In this document: positions 54,936 to 63,903 of the stretch, piece by piece
Position numbering within the stretch: the stretch's first letter is position 1
How the letters are laid out: each line of letters opens with the position of its first letter
Origin: Treponema sp. Marseille-Q3903
Lineage (GTDB): Bacteria; Spirochaetota; Spirochaetia; Treponematales; Treponemataceae
Assembly (NCBI RefSeq): GCF_014334335.1
Contig: NZ_JACSEU010000001.1
Location: 1-64,000 of the forward strand
Length of the DNA: 64,000 bases
Reading direction: 5' to 3'
Translations under genes and position numbers: made by a program
The notes under the pieces: model-generated
What the model saw: the letters and a program-made list of their open reading frames with translations, nothing else
Told to the model about the DNA's origin: nothing
Databases searched by the model: none

Positions 54936-56147
54936 TTATGCCATTACCACGCCGCTGGTCACCGCGCTGAAAATCGCATAACGCATAGCATCCATGTAAT
55001 GGTCATTTACTTTTACAATCTGATTATTCTCGTCACGAGAGTAATCCCAAATCTCACCAAGAACGCCGGTACAGTCCTTGCAAACAAAAAACTTTCCGCG
55101 TTCAATCAATGCGATAATGTAATCAATTCCTGCATCCACAGAGTTATTAGCCTTAACACCTCCAGGTACTTCCTGAATTCTCTCTCCACCTGCCGGGTCG
55201 CAGTAGGTGACAAAGCATTCGTCATACCATCCGTTTGCAGTCTGGTTTTCAACGCTGGTTTTAGTTGTTATGTTGAATCCGCCATAGTCACCTATAACGT
55301 AAACACAGTCACCAATCCAACCAATCTTTACAGCTGCAATATGTAAGCCAAAATCCTGACCTCCAGTATATTTGTCAAACTCAGAAGGAAGCTTGTCGCG
55401 AGGAAGAATCATAGATTCTTCAAACTTCTCGTAAACACTTCCTTCTGGTTTTACCCAAAGACCGTCGCGGAATCGGGCCCGCTGCTTTTCCGGCATGTTG
55501 TCCAGAATGTCGCTGATATAATCCTCATCCAGATTCTCAGCGTTATCCATTGGGTTCAAAACAGCAGAAGCATAAAGTTCCGGCTTGTTTAATTTTTCAT
55601 CCGTCCGAGGTTCAATTTTCCGGATGAAAACTTTATAAGCCCAATGCATTGGCGAACACGGGTTACAGTCATAAAAGAACTTGTTCTTACAACCTTCCAC
55701 CTTCATTGCAAGACGAGAGTAGGCAGTTGTAATTGCAGAGTAAGAAATCTGACTCACTTCGTTAAAGTAAATCGTCACATACTCGTGACCCAGAATCCTG
55801 TCTACCTGTTCCTTATCACCAAGCCCACCAATCCAAATCTCACTACCGTTCCACAAGGTAATCAATCCGTCGTGTACGTTAGCTTTGTAATTGTTCGCAC
55901 CAATCGTTTTGTTAAGCCAGGGAAGCAGAGTCTCATGGAGTACAGAGCTTCTGGCATCCTTTGCTCGAAAGCGGCAAATCAAATGTCTGCTTCCAGGATA
56001 TCTGCAGGCACGAAATATAATCGCCATTACAAGAACCGTAGTCTTTCCAGAACGTGAACCACCAAAAAGCAGAACATGTTTCGCAGAAGAACTAAGCAGC
56101 TCTAAAGCTTTTTTCTGTACAGCTGTCGGCTTGAACAATTCACGCAA
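54936..56147 (-). CDS. Terminase large subunit
   Basis: The 403-residue protein has Walker A GGSRSGKT (residues 29-36), an acidic Walker B YVTIYFNEVSQ (~127), and a C-terminal RNase H-like nuclease with GGQDFGLHIAAVKIG, CDPAGGE and NDHYMDAMRYAI. It packages DNA into heads. It abuts the small subunit gene with no spacing. Confidence 0.9.
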   Translation of the reverse strand: MRELFKPTAVQKKALELLSSSAKHVLLFGGSRSGKTTVLVMAIIFRACRYPGSRHLICRFRAKDARSSVLHETLLPWLNKTIGANNYKANVHDGLITLWNGSEIWIGGLGDKEQVDRILGHEYVTIYFNEVSQISYSAITTAYSRLAMKVEGCKNKFFYDCNPCSPMHWAYKVFIRKIEPRTDEKLNKPELYASAVLNPMDNAENLDEDYISDILDNMPEKQRARFRDGLWVKPEGSVYEKFEESMILPRDKLPSEFDKYTGGQDFGLHIAAVKIGWIGDCVYVIGDYGGFNITTKTSVENQTANGWYDECFVTYCDPAGGERIQEVPGGVKANNSVDAGIDYIIALIERGKFFVCKDCTGVLGEIWDYSRDENNQIVKVNDHYMDAMRYAIFSAVTSGVVMA

Positions 56148-56675
56148 TTACAAATCCTTAAATGAATCTGCAAATGTTATTGCAAGCTCGCCTTGTACTG
56201 GCTTATTGTTTTCTTTGTCTGCACCCGTAATAAACGAATCCAGCTTTGCAGAACGTTCAAGCAAATCCATTGCACCGTCTGCATTCAAATCATCAGGCTT
56301 CAGCGTTTTAATACGCTGAGCCACAAGTTCGTCAAAGCCGTTCAGCATTTCCATCTGGCGTTTACGGCGTTCAACTCGCTCAGCTAAAATCTCCCTTTCA
56401 GTTTCTTTTGCAATATACGCATCGTATTCTGCTGCACGTTCATTCCAACGGAAGATCCGTGCATAACGAGCCCAAGAGCCGTACTTATTCGGCTCAATTC
56501 CGTTCAGCTCAAGGCAGGCTTTAATGCTGCGTTTGTAGCCCATAGAACGGAAAAGACAGAAGGCCTTGAATGCCTTGGGAGATTCGCCTTCCAATTTTTT
56601 CTCCCAGGACTTCAAAGCTTCTTCTGTCTGAACAAGTTCACTGCTGCTGGTACAAACAGTGTCCTTTTCTCCCAC
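56148..56675 (-). CDS. Terminase small subunit-like protein
   Basis: The 175-residue product has SWARYARIFRWNERAAEYDA and a following coiled segment (REILAERVERRKRQMEML), typical of small terminase-type DNA-binding proteins. It ends directly before the large subunit start. AGGAGG precedes its region. Confidence 0.7.
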   Translation of the reverse strand: MGEKDTVCTSSSELVQTEEALKSWEKKLEGESPKAFKAFCLFRSMGYKRSIKACLELNGIEPNKYGSWARYARIFRWNERAAEYDAYIAKETEREILAERVERRKRQMEMLNGFDELVAQRIKTLKPDDLNADGAMDLLERSAKLDSFITGADKENNKPVQGELAITFADSFKDL

Positions 56676-56697
56676 GCCTAAAACCTCCTTTGCCTGA

Positions 56698-56928
56698 TTA
56701 TTTATTTACAACGTAACTTGCGTGTTCTGGTTCACGAACAGTGCAAACCATACTTCCAAGCCAGTTATATAAATCCGTTTTGCGAAAAATAATGTGTCTG
56801 CCATAACTTACATGCGGAATCCTTTTTTCTCTTGCTAGCCGGTAAACAAAAGTTGTACTGAATTTCAAGTAAGCCGCAGCTTCTTCAACCGAAAACAACT
56901 CCATGTTTTCTTTTTCAGTTTCGTCCAT
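56698..56928 (-). CDS. Excisionase-like DNA-binding protein (HTH_17)
   Basis: The start at 56928 is chosen for AGGGAG just upstream; a longer frame has no such site. The 76-residue product has the helix-turn-helix FSVEEAAAYLKFSTTFVYRL and the wing IPHVSYGRHIIFRKTDL, as in excisionases and MerR-like HTH_17 proteins. It may direct excision together with the integrase. Confidence 0.75.
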   Translation of the reverse strand: MDETEKENMELFSVEEAAAYLKFSTTFVYRLAREKRIPHVSYGRHIIFRKTDLYNWLGSMVCTVREPEHASYVVNK

Positions 56929-56965
56929 AAAAATCTCCCTGGGCCTTTTACGCAGAGCAAAAGAG

Positions 56966-57001
56966 CATAAAAAAAGCCACAACAGTTTTCTGTTATGGCT
57001 T
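56966..57001 (-). terminator. Terminator between integrase and excisionase-like genes
   Basis: A 12-bp stem AAGCCAUAACAG / CUGUUGUGGCUU (one G-U) with a four-base loop, followed on the minus strand by seven T. It would stop integrase transcripts before the late operon. Confidence 0.65.
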
Positions 57002-57023
57002 AATGATAAATCCAAAGTGTTAA

Positions 57024-57077
57024 GCAAAAAGGTTTAGGATTTTTAACCCAGAGGTTAATTTTTCTAAACCTTTTTGC
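57024..57077. promoter_or_regulatory. Large palindrome after the integrase gene
   Basis: Perfect 14-bp arms GCAAAAAGGTTTAG and complement enclose a smaller inner stem TTAACC/GGTTAA. It could be an operator or a recombination-directionality site. A partial echo of GCAAAAAGGTT occurs near 46598. Confidence 0.5.
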
Positions 57078-57080
57078 ACA

Positions 57081-58436
57081 TCAGGCAGAAATAATACATT
57101 CTTTCCAGGCATCTTGCATAATGCTTCGCATATTATTCAATTGCGTCATAGTCTCATGGTCCGCATAATGCAAGCTCATAGAAGCACTCTTATGACCAAG
57201 AATAGCCTGAACATTTTTAATATCAGTTCTCTGTGCAAGAAGAGTAGCGCAGAAGTGACGCAGACTGTGAAATACAATGTTTCTCTCTTTGCGCTGTTCT
57301 TCGCTAATTCCAATTTCACTAAGAGCCTCATAAAAGCTGTCCTGATAATAAGCAGGCCTGCAAGGAATCTCAGGTTTTACGTTACTGAAAAATACATAAC
57401 TCAAATCAGAATAATTAGGATTCAATCTTGCCCTGTTCATAAGCTGCAAAAGAAGTTCACGAGTAACAGGCACGTCACGATCTTCGGTATTCTTAGTAGA
57501 CTTCAAACCGTCTTTTTCATTCCAGCTATGACGGATGTGCAAAACTTCAGCCTGCATATCAAGGTCACAAACTCTAAGTCCGCTAATCTCTCCGGCACGC
57601 AACCCACAGTAAGCGGCAAGCTCAAATGCAAGTTTCCCAAGATGGTTTCTCCAGTTCAAATTCAAGAGAGAACGAGCTTCACTCTCAGTTGGAATGTCAC
57701 GTTTTTCATTGCTGATGCCATAACGCTCAGCACCAGCCATAGGATTAAACGAAATCTTATGCTTATCAAAAAGGTATCCAATAGCCTTACTTCCACAAGT
57801 TATAGCATGGTTTACAGTAGAGCCCGAAAGCTTCTTTACCGTGTATAGGTAAAAGAAAAAGTCATCAAGTTCATCCTGTTCCAAATCTTCAACAAGCTTG
57901 TCCGGTCCAAAGTACGGAAGCCAGTGATTCTTAGCAAGCCCCTTCATTGCATCAGTATGCATACGCGAAAGTTTTTTACCTTTGGCAAAGGAACGTTGAA
58001 GAGCTTCAGACTTATCATAATCCCAGAAGTTAATTAAGAACTCAGCAAGCTTAATGTCAGATTTTTTCGGAGCCGGTTTTTCAACAGGAACAGAAACAGG
58101 TGCAACAGTTTGAATAGGCGTGGAGAGAGGAGTTGCAACAGATACGCCCATTTTTTGAGAAAGCATAGAAAACATAAGCTGCGCATCAGAAGCAGAAAGA
58201 CCGTTAATAATGCTTTGAACTTTTTGTGGAGAAGCGGAATCAGAATTCAGAAAAGCACGTGAATGACTCTTAGCTTCCGGCAAACCATTCTTTACCCAGT
58301 CTGCCGCAATCACAGTAGCTTCAACCTTGTCTTTAGAATGAGTGCTTTTAGAAGCTCCCTTCAAACCAGTAATTGGATCAATCATTATGGCCATGTAATA
58401 GCCCCAATGATTCTTTACAAGATAGAACTGACGCAT
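57081..58436 (-). CDS. Tyrosine-recombinase integrase
   Basis: The ATG at 58436 follows AGGAGG. The ~451-residue protein has an N-terminal arm-binding-type region, a SAM-like core-binding domain (AEFLINFWDYDKSEALQR, TVNHAITCGSKAIGYLF), and the catalytic domain with AYCGLRAGEISGLR (Arg), HSLRHFCATLLAQ (His-x-x-Arg) and ILGHKSASMSLHYADH (His and Tyr). It integrates the phage at tRNA-Asn next to it. Confidence 0.9.
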   Translation of the reverse strand: MRQFYLVKNHWGYYMAIMIDPITGLKGASKSTHSKDKVEATVIAADWVKNGLPEAKSHSRAFLNSDSASPQKVQSIINGLSASDAQLMFSMLSQKMGVSVATPLSTPIQTVAPVSVPVEKPAPKKSDIKLAEFLINFWDYDKSEALQRSFAKGKKLSRMHTDAMKGLAKNHWLPYFGPDKLVEDLEQDELDDFFFYLYTVKKLSGSTVNHAITCGSKAIGYLFDKHKISFNPMAGAERYGISNEKRDIPTESEARSLLNLNWRNHLGKLAFELAAYCGLRAGEISGLRVCDLDMQAEVLHIRHSWNEKDGLKSTKNTEDRDVPVTRELLLQLMNRARLNPNYSDLSYVFFSNVKPEIPCRPAYYQDSFYEALSEIGISEEQRKERNIVFHSLRHFCATLLAQRTDIKNVQAILGHKSASMSLHYADHETMTQLNNMRSIMQDAWKECIISA

Positions 58437-58496
58437 AAAAACCTCCTGTTCTGACATATCAGGACAGCAGTGGAAAAACTTCAAACGAACAAGCCT

Positions 58497-58544
58497 TGTG
58501 TAGGTTCTTATGTAGGTCTTTATGTAGCTCGTTGTGTAGGTCTC
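58497..58544. repeat. Four 12-bp tandem repeats upstream of the integrase gene
   Basis: Consensus TRTGTAGGTCTT repeats four times without gaps at 58497, 58509, 58521 and 58533. The place between integrase and att site suits arm-type binding sites for the integrase. Confidence 0.7.
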
Positions 58545-58640
58545 AGTTTTTCCACAAGTCTTTAAGCAACCTTTCCATCAGGAGGGTACACTCAAACTCA
58601 TTGAATAAACTCTAATTCCTTACAAAATAAGAAAATAGAC

Positions 58641-58671
58641 AAAAAAAAGACCTTCTCATCTGAGAAGGTCT
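58641..58671 (-). terminator. Terminator of tRNA-Asn
   Basis: A perfect 10-bp stem GACCTTCTCA / TGAGAAGGTC with a two-base gap and eight T after it on the minus strand. It lies just beyond the tRNA 3' end and was brought by the phage. Confidence 0.8.
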
Positions 58672-58719
58672 TAAGCGGCTGCTGCAGGTTTTGAACCTGC
58701 GACACATGGATTAACAGTC
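58668..58719. repeat. Prophage attachment site, right (within tRNA-Asn)
   Basis: This 52-bp repeat of 36769-36820 restores the tRNA 3' half. One mismatch (C at 58682) is in the acceptor stem region. Confidence 0.9.
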
Positions 58720-58748
58720 CATTGCTCTACCAGCTGAGCTAAGCAACC
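58676..58748 (-). tRNA. tRNA-Asn (GTT)
   Basis: The minus strand folds as a 73-base tRNA: acceptor GGTTGCT / AGCAGCC with one G-U pair, D-loop AGCTCAGCTGGTAGAGC, anticodon loop CTGTTAA with anticodon GTT, and T-loop GGTTCAAAACC. The discriminator is G and CCA is not encoded. It is the integration target of the prophage. Confidence 0.95.
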
Positions 58749-58916
58749 AGCAGTTCTATTGAACGTGAGTATCATAGTATAAAAAAATGAAAAAAGAGTC
58801 AACCTAAATTGATTGATTTATCAGCAATTCATGATATTTTTGCTTAAATCAATTGTTTTTTTTTGCTTTATCACATTTTCTTAAACTTTTGGCAATAATT
58901 TGATATTATCTAAAAA

Positions 58917-59504
58917 ATGAATCTTTCAAAAAATGAGTTGAGAAAACAAATAAAAACAGTAATCTCGGAAAACGGCGCAAAACTTGCTTGCTGGTCAAAC
59001 AAAATTTGCTGCAAAATAATGTCATCTGAAATTTACAAAAATGCAAATACAATATTAAGCTATATGCCACTTTTTGACGAAGTTAACGTTTTGCCTGTCA
59101 ATCAAAAAGCAGATGAAGATGGAAAATCAGTTTTCATTCCGCGAATTGAGTTTGAAAACAATTTATCACATATAAATTTTTATAAATTTTCTAATAAACT
59201 GCCAACTGAAACAGGTCATTTTGGAATTCAAGAACCGCAGACTGATTGTGCTCCATTTAAGATTGATCAGAGTGTCAAAGATATTCTTATATTGATTCCA
59301 GGGCGCGCTTTTACAAAAGACGGCAAACGGATTGGACGTGGAAAAGCATACTACGACATCTTTCTTTCTAAAATACTGAATAACAAATTTGTGTTAAATA
59401 AAAAATGCCGTGTCCATTTTGCCGGAGTTTGCTTTCCAATTCAGATAATGGAAAGCATTCCAACCGATGAACACGACATTTTGATGGACTTTATATTTTT
59501 TTAA
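58917..59504 (+). CDS. 5-formyltetrahydrofolate cyclo-ligase
   Basis: The 195-residue protein has the family layout: an N-terminal helix with KNELRKQIK, LSYMPLFDEVN, then PRIEF, and the signature GRAFTKDGKRIGRGKAYYD near residue 130, where ATP and the folate bind. It ends with CFPIQIMESIPTDEHDILMD. It turns 5-formyl-THF into 5,10-methenyl-THF in folate metabolism. It faces the operon at 59517 tail to tail. Confidence 0.9.
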   Translation: MNLSKNELRKQIKTVISENGAKLACWSNKICCKIMSSEIYKNANTILSYMPLFDEVNVLPVNQKADEDGKSVFIPRIEFENNLSHINFYKFSNKLPTETGHFGIQEPQTDCAPFKIDQSVKDILILIPGRAFTKDGKRIGRGKAYYDIFLSKILNNKFVLNKKCRVHFAGVCFPIQIMESIPTDEHDILMDFIFF

Positions 59505-59516
59505 TCCAACTTTATT

Positions 59517-62500
59517 CTATTTTTCAAGGATAAATTCTACTCGTCTGTTTTTCCAGTTATTGTTCTTATCTTTCGGATTTACAACTGGCTTAGTGCCGCC
59601 AAATCCTTCTGTAGAGAGAGACGAAGAACTTACACCACGCTTAATCAAATAAGTTTTGATTGCCTCAGCGCGCTCTTTAGAAAGCGGCATAGAAGCACGT
59701 CCCCATTCACGAGGGTTATCTACAGTCTCTTCATTAGGATTATCTGTGATTTTGTTAGCGTGACCAACTACTGTTACTTTGTAATCAGGGAATTTCTTCA
59801 AGATTTCAGCAATTCGGTTCAAAACTTTAACGTTGTTGTTTACCTGAACTTCTGTAAGTTTAGCAGATGCCTTTTGGAAGTTTGAATCATCAGACTCAAA
59901 AATTATAGAAGGAACTGCCATCTTGAGAACATTGCCCTCGCGGATAACAAGCACATCGACAGGAATTACACCTTTGATTGTAGAAGTCATTCCAAGAGTG
60001 TCTGTCACAGTGAATTCATAAGGATAATCCATTGCAGACTGAACACGCTCCGCGTTTCCTTTATCATCTTTTTGAGTGTTACTCAACCCGTCCCAAATAA
60101 TTCTTTCAGTGATTGTTGACTTGCCGGAAGTCGTCCAGAATGCATTTCCTTTTGGATCGTTGATCGTGAACGACCAGTTCTTTATTTTAGATTTTGTAGA
60201 ACCTGAAAGTCTTATATACAGATCATCATCTATTCCGTCGTTGTCAGGGCTAAAGAATTCCGGAGCGGTCTTGATTGCAAGAACAGGAGGAGTTGCCGTA
60301 CAAACAAATGCTGAAGAAACAGCGCTTACTGTGTTTCCGTTCTTGTAAGAAATGTCGAGAGTTCCAATAAATGTTCCTTCACATGCAATTCCGGATTTAT
60401 CCGCACCGTTCCAATTTATGACAGCAGGCAGATTAGCGCTGTCTTTTTCTGTAAGCTCGTAAACGCTTGTGCCATCCTCTTTTCTTACATTGAAGTTCCA
60501 AGCAAGGATGCTGTCAGCCACAGTTGTTCGAATTTCAAATTTCTGAACATCGAGAGTTCCATCATTATTTGGAGAAATGCCTTCGTATTCCGCAGTGATA
60601 TAAGCTTTTGTTTCACGATTATCGAGAGTGATTCCTTTTATTTCTGTGCTAAAACTATTGCCGGCATCATCCGTAGCAAAAATTACAACATTGTATTTTG
60701 CATTGTCTGCGAGATTTCCGGCTTCGTCTGTACCGTCCCAAGTAAAGTCGTCTGATTTTCCGTTCCAAGTGAATTTCTTGACTGCTTTATCTTTTGAGTT
60801 GCGAACTTCCGCCGTCCAAAGTTTTTCTGATGTGCTTTCTTTGATAGTGACAGGAATATTTTTTTGAGCACCGTTTCCGTTCGGAGCAAAAGAATCCCAA
60901 GGAATTTCTGCTGTCAATTTTGGAGCAACTGTATCTAGTTCAAATGACTGAGTTGAAGCAGCAGCAGTTGAACCGTTTGCAGCAGTTATTGAAAGCTGAG
61001 CCGAATACATGCCGTCTGCACAAAGAATCTTATCGTTATCTTTGCCGTCCCAAACAAAACTTACAGGAAGCTTTTTTGACTCTTTTACTGTATAAACAGC
61101 TTTTCCTGAAGAATTTTTTACTGAAAATTCATAAGAAGCAACATCTTTTGTGGCAGTTACAGGATTAAATGTTATTGTGTCTTTTACTTTGTTTCCGTTT
61201 GGAGAAAATGCTTTATCAGACATCGCTAGCAAAAGCTGAGTTTCTGTAGTGTCAAATGTTACGAGTTCAGAAGACTGGCTTACTCCTGTGTTGCCGGCAA
61301 GGTCTGTTCCTGTAAGGACAAACTTATACTGACCTTTGTCAGCAATAGTTCCCTTTGCAGAAATACCGTTCCAGATAACTTCTGACGGAGGATACTCTCC
61401 AAAATCATACGTATTTACGACTGCGTTTGTCTCAGAATTGATAATTTCGGCTTTCCAAGAAGGAACAGGAGCTCCTGCGGATGGTGTCAGCATAATTGAA
61501 TATTTTACAGAATCTTTAGAACCGGCGCCAAAAACTTTTTCAGAAGCGACAATCTGAGCTGACGGTTTTTGAGTGTCGAGAACTATCACAGGAGATTTAA
61601 TTTCCGCAGGTTCGTATCCGTTGAGATATTTAGCGGTAACTACAGCTTGATATTCTCCGTCTTTGAGAAGTTTTCCATCGTCGCCGGTTCCGTCAAATAC
61701 GATTTTTTCCGGTGGAACTGAACCAGAATTGCTCTGATTGAATGATTTTACAACTTTGTCGCGGCTGTCTTTAATTGAAACTGCCCATTCAACAAGTTTG
61801 TTTCCTGAACGTTCAGATGGAACAGGGATTGTCAGCTCAAAAGTTACGTCAGAAAGTTTGCTTTCCGTTTTCGGAGAAAAATAACGCGAGCCTTCAACGA
61901 ATATGTTTGTAGCAGGCTTATCAGCTGAATAAATGATGTTTGAGATTACAGACTGAGCTGCAACGTTTCCTGCTCTGTCTTTTGATGTAATTTCATAAGA
62001 ATAAACTCCGTCTGCCAACTGCGCATCAAAATCATCTGTACCATACCAGTTGAAGTCCGCAGGTTCAGCGTTTACCCATTTTACAGTCTTTACGATTTTC
62101 CCATCGGAAGCTTTGAAAGTTCCAATCCATTCATCTTCTTTTGAACCGGTCTGCTTGATTTTCAATGCAGATTTAGAGCCTTCACCGAAAATCTTGTCAG
62201 AAGGCTGAGCAAGCTCAATATCAGGAGCAACTGTATCTACGACAACTTTAAACTCCTTTGTCTTGCCTTCATTTCCGTTATCATCAGTTGCTGTGAGATA
62301 ATATGTATATGTCCCGTCAGGAGCTGTTTCTCCGTTGTTCATCGCACCGTTCCAGATAACTTCACGCGGAATCTGAACACCTTTTTTTACAGAAAAAAGC
62401 TGCTTAAAGAATGATTTGAATGTCACGCTCTCAGGACGTGCAACTTTATTGCCAATTGTACGGATTACGTTTCCTTTTGAATCTTTTATGATAAGACTCC

Positions 62501-62654
62501 ATCCCTGAATATAGCGTCTATCAGATATATTGAGGGGGATTACGAGTTCATCTTTTACACCGTCATTGTTTGGTGAAATATATTTTGTTTGAGCCGATAA
62601 CGCATTAGCCGCAAAAATTAAAAACAGACTAAAAATCAATATTTTTTTGTTCAT
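59517..62654 (-). CDS. Envelope protein with FlgD Ig-like repeats and C-terminal OmpA domain
   Basis: The 1045-residue protein has a signal peptide and starts YISPNNDGVKDEL. Many repeats follow with the pattern SPNxDGxxD...W.VxD...WDG.D..G, typical of FlgD/gliding-motility type Ig domains. The last ~130 residues are an OmpA-like domain (YKVTVVGHANKI, LSKERAEAIKTYLIKRGVSS, WKNRRVEFILEK) that binds peptidoglycan. The ATG overlaps the stop of the gene before it (TAATG), so they form an operon. It likely links outer membrane and cell wall. Confidence 0.85.
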   Translation of the reverse strand: MNKKILIFSLFLIFAANALSAQTKYISPNNDGVKDELVIPLNISDRRYIQGWSLIIKDSKGNVIRTIGNKVARPESVTFKSFFKQLFSVKKGVQIPREVIWNGAMNNGETAPDGTYTYYLTATDDNGNEGKTKEFKVVVDTVAPDIELAQPSDKIFGEGSKSALKIKQTGSKEDEWIGTFKASDGKIVKTVKWVNAEPADFNWYGTDDFDAQLADGVYSYEITSKDRAGNVAAQSVISNIIYSADKPATNIFVEGSRYFSPKTESKLSDVTFELTIPVPSERSGNKLVEWAVSIKDSRDKVVKSFNQSNSGSVPPEKIVFDGTGDDGKLLKDGEYQAVVTAKYLNGYEPAEIKSPVIVLDTQKPSAQIVASEKVFGAGSKDSVKYSIMLTPSAGAPVPSWKAEIINSETNAVVNTYDFGEYPPSEVIWNGISAKGTIADKGQYKFVLTGTDLAGNTGVSQSSELVTFDTTETQLLLAMSDKAFSPNGNKVKDTITFNPVTATKDVASYEFSVKNSSGKAVYTVKESKKLPVSFVWDGKDNDKILCADGMYSAQLSITAANGSTAAASTQSFELDTVAPKLTAEIPWDSFAPNGNGAQKNIPVTIKESTSEKLWTAEVRNSKDKAVKKFTWNGKSDDFTWDGTDEAGNLADNAKYNVVIFATDDAGNSFSTEIKGITLDNRETKAYITAEYEGISPNNDGTLDVQKFEIRTTVADSILAWNFNVRKEDGTSVYELTEKDSANLPAVINWNGADKSGIACEGTFIGTLDISYKNGNTVSAVSSAFVCTATPPVLAIKTAPEFFSPDNDGIDDDLYIRLSGSTKSKIKNWSFTINDPKGNAFWTTSGKSTITERIIWDGLSNTQKDDKGNAERVQSAMDYPYEFTVTDTLGMTSTIKGVIPVDVLVIREGNVLKMAVPSIIFESDDSNFQKASAKLTEVQVNNNVKVLNRIAEILKKFPDYKVTVVGHANKITDNPNEETVDNPREWGRASMPLSKERAEAIKTYLIKRGVSSSSLSTEGFGGTKPVVNPKDKNNNWKNRRVEFILEK

Positions 62655-63751
62655 TATTCAGCCTCCTTTATTTCAAAAATTTCAATTTTTGGACCTTCTG
62701 TATCTTTCATACCGAGGTCAATATCTGCACAAACCGAAAACGCATTTACTGCGCTGTACATATTTTTGTAACCGGCAGATGTAGTCATTTCACTTTCGCT
62801 CCAGCCGTTGTTCTTAAGATACGAATTTGATTTTACGTTGAATGAAAAAGTAAAAAGGAATGCAATCGATGGAATGTAGTTTGCATGACCGGCCATCGAT
62901 TCTTTTAAGTTATATTTTTCTCCAATGCTTATAATAAATTTTTCTTTGATTGCGAGCATTACATTTGCGTCAACAATCAGGTTTTGAAAAAGCGGAGTCG
63001 TAAAATCGAGCGCAGTGCCGACCTTTAATACGTCGTTTTCAAACATCGTTGCAGAAGCGCCTAACTTAACTGTTGCGAGAGTTGGGAATGGCGTGCTGTC
63101 AAGCATGCGTCCCTTGTCATCAAAAGTTTTAATCGCATATTTCCCATTATCAGGAGTCGAATTCGTATAACCTTTACCGAGATTTAAAGCTGAAAAGCCT
63201 AGTCGAAAGTTTTTCATAAATCCGACTTCTCCGTAGTTATATACAGTACCTATATTTGCGCCCAATGACCAGTCAAAGCCGCTAGAAAGCTTTATTCCGG
63301 CATTCAAACTCAAGCCAACATCGAGTTTATCTGTGATTTCTTTTGAAAGCCCAATTTTCATATTGACTGAATCACCGAGGTTCATCTCGTTATAACCGAC
63401 AAAAATCCCATCGACAAAACCACTTACAATATATAACTTTGTTGGGATCATAATGCCTAATTGGAATGCCTGTCCTATTTTGTGTATTAAAGAATCATAT
63501 CCTCCCGAATAAAAGAAAGTATATCCAAGGTTTAAGTTAATTCTCTGTTCTTTAGCAGCAAGTGCAGGGTTTACAATAAGAGAATCAGAGCCGGCATTAA
63601 AAAGCCCACCTCCGGTAACAGAAAGCCCGCCGGAAATGTTTAGCGGACTCGAAACTAGATATAAATCCTCTGTTCCAACAGGAGGATTGTAGGCATTAAC
63701 AGCAGTCAGCATAAATAAAGCCGAAATGACCGCAGTTGCTAATTTTTTCAT
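62654..63751 (-). CDS. UPF0164-family outer-membrane protein
   Basis: The 365-residue protein has a signal peptide (MKKLATAVISALFMLTAVNA) and a beta-barrel pattern starting GGLSVTGGGLFNAGSDSLIVN and NPALAAKEQRINLNLGYTF. This is the UPF0164 family of treponemes, predicted FadL-like barrels that may carry hydrophobic substrates. It is first in the operon with 59517, with AGGAG before its ATG. Confidence 0.8.
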   Translation of the reverse strand: MKKLATAVISALFMLTAVNAYNPPVGTEDLYLVSSPLNISGGLSVTGGGLFNAGSDSLIVNPALAAKEQRINLNLGYTFFYSGGYDSLIHKIGQAFQLGIMIPTKLYIVSGFVDGIFVGYNEMNLGDSVNMKIGLSKEITDKLDVGLSLNAGIKLSSGFDWSLGANIGTVYNYGEVGFMKNFRLGFSALNLGKGYTNSTPDNGKYAIKTFDDKGRMLDSTPFPTLATVKLGASATMFENDVLKVGTALDFTTPLFQNLIVDANVMLAIKEKFIISIGEKYNLKESMAGHANYIPSIAFLFTFSFNVKSNSYLKNNGWSESEMTTSAGYKNMYSAVNAFSVCADIDLGMKDTEGPKIEIFEIKEAE

Positions 63752-63903
63752 ATAAATCTCCTTATATGTTTAGGTATTTCCAATGACTGATTATAACTGA
63801 ATAAATTTATTTTTACTATATGTTAAAATTTTCGGATAAAAAGCTTTGATTGTAAAACTGATAAAATCTTGAATTATTAATAGAATTACCATATAGTAAG
63901 TGT

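Larger units (their letters stand above)
36769..58719. mobile_element. Prophage integrated in tRNA-Asn
   Basis: About 21.95 kb between 52-bp direct repeats. The integrase sits beside the intact tRNA. Genes run on the minus strand in the order integrase, excisionase-like, small and large terminase, portal, LuxR-like regulator, protease, capsid, connectors, cargo, tail, lysis, tail fibre, primase. An IS3-family element lies near the left end. Head genes are of the HK97 type. Broken virion genes and lack of a tape-measure protein indicate a defective or satellite-like element. Confidence 0.9.

Noticed and set aside
57024-57077. Integron attC site
   Set aside because: It is a simple symmetric palindrome next to a phage integrase without the two-tier asymmetry of attC.
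58497-58544. CRISPR array
   Set aside because: The 12-bp units are directly tandem with no spacers and there are no cas genes.
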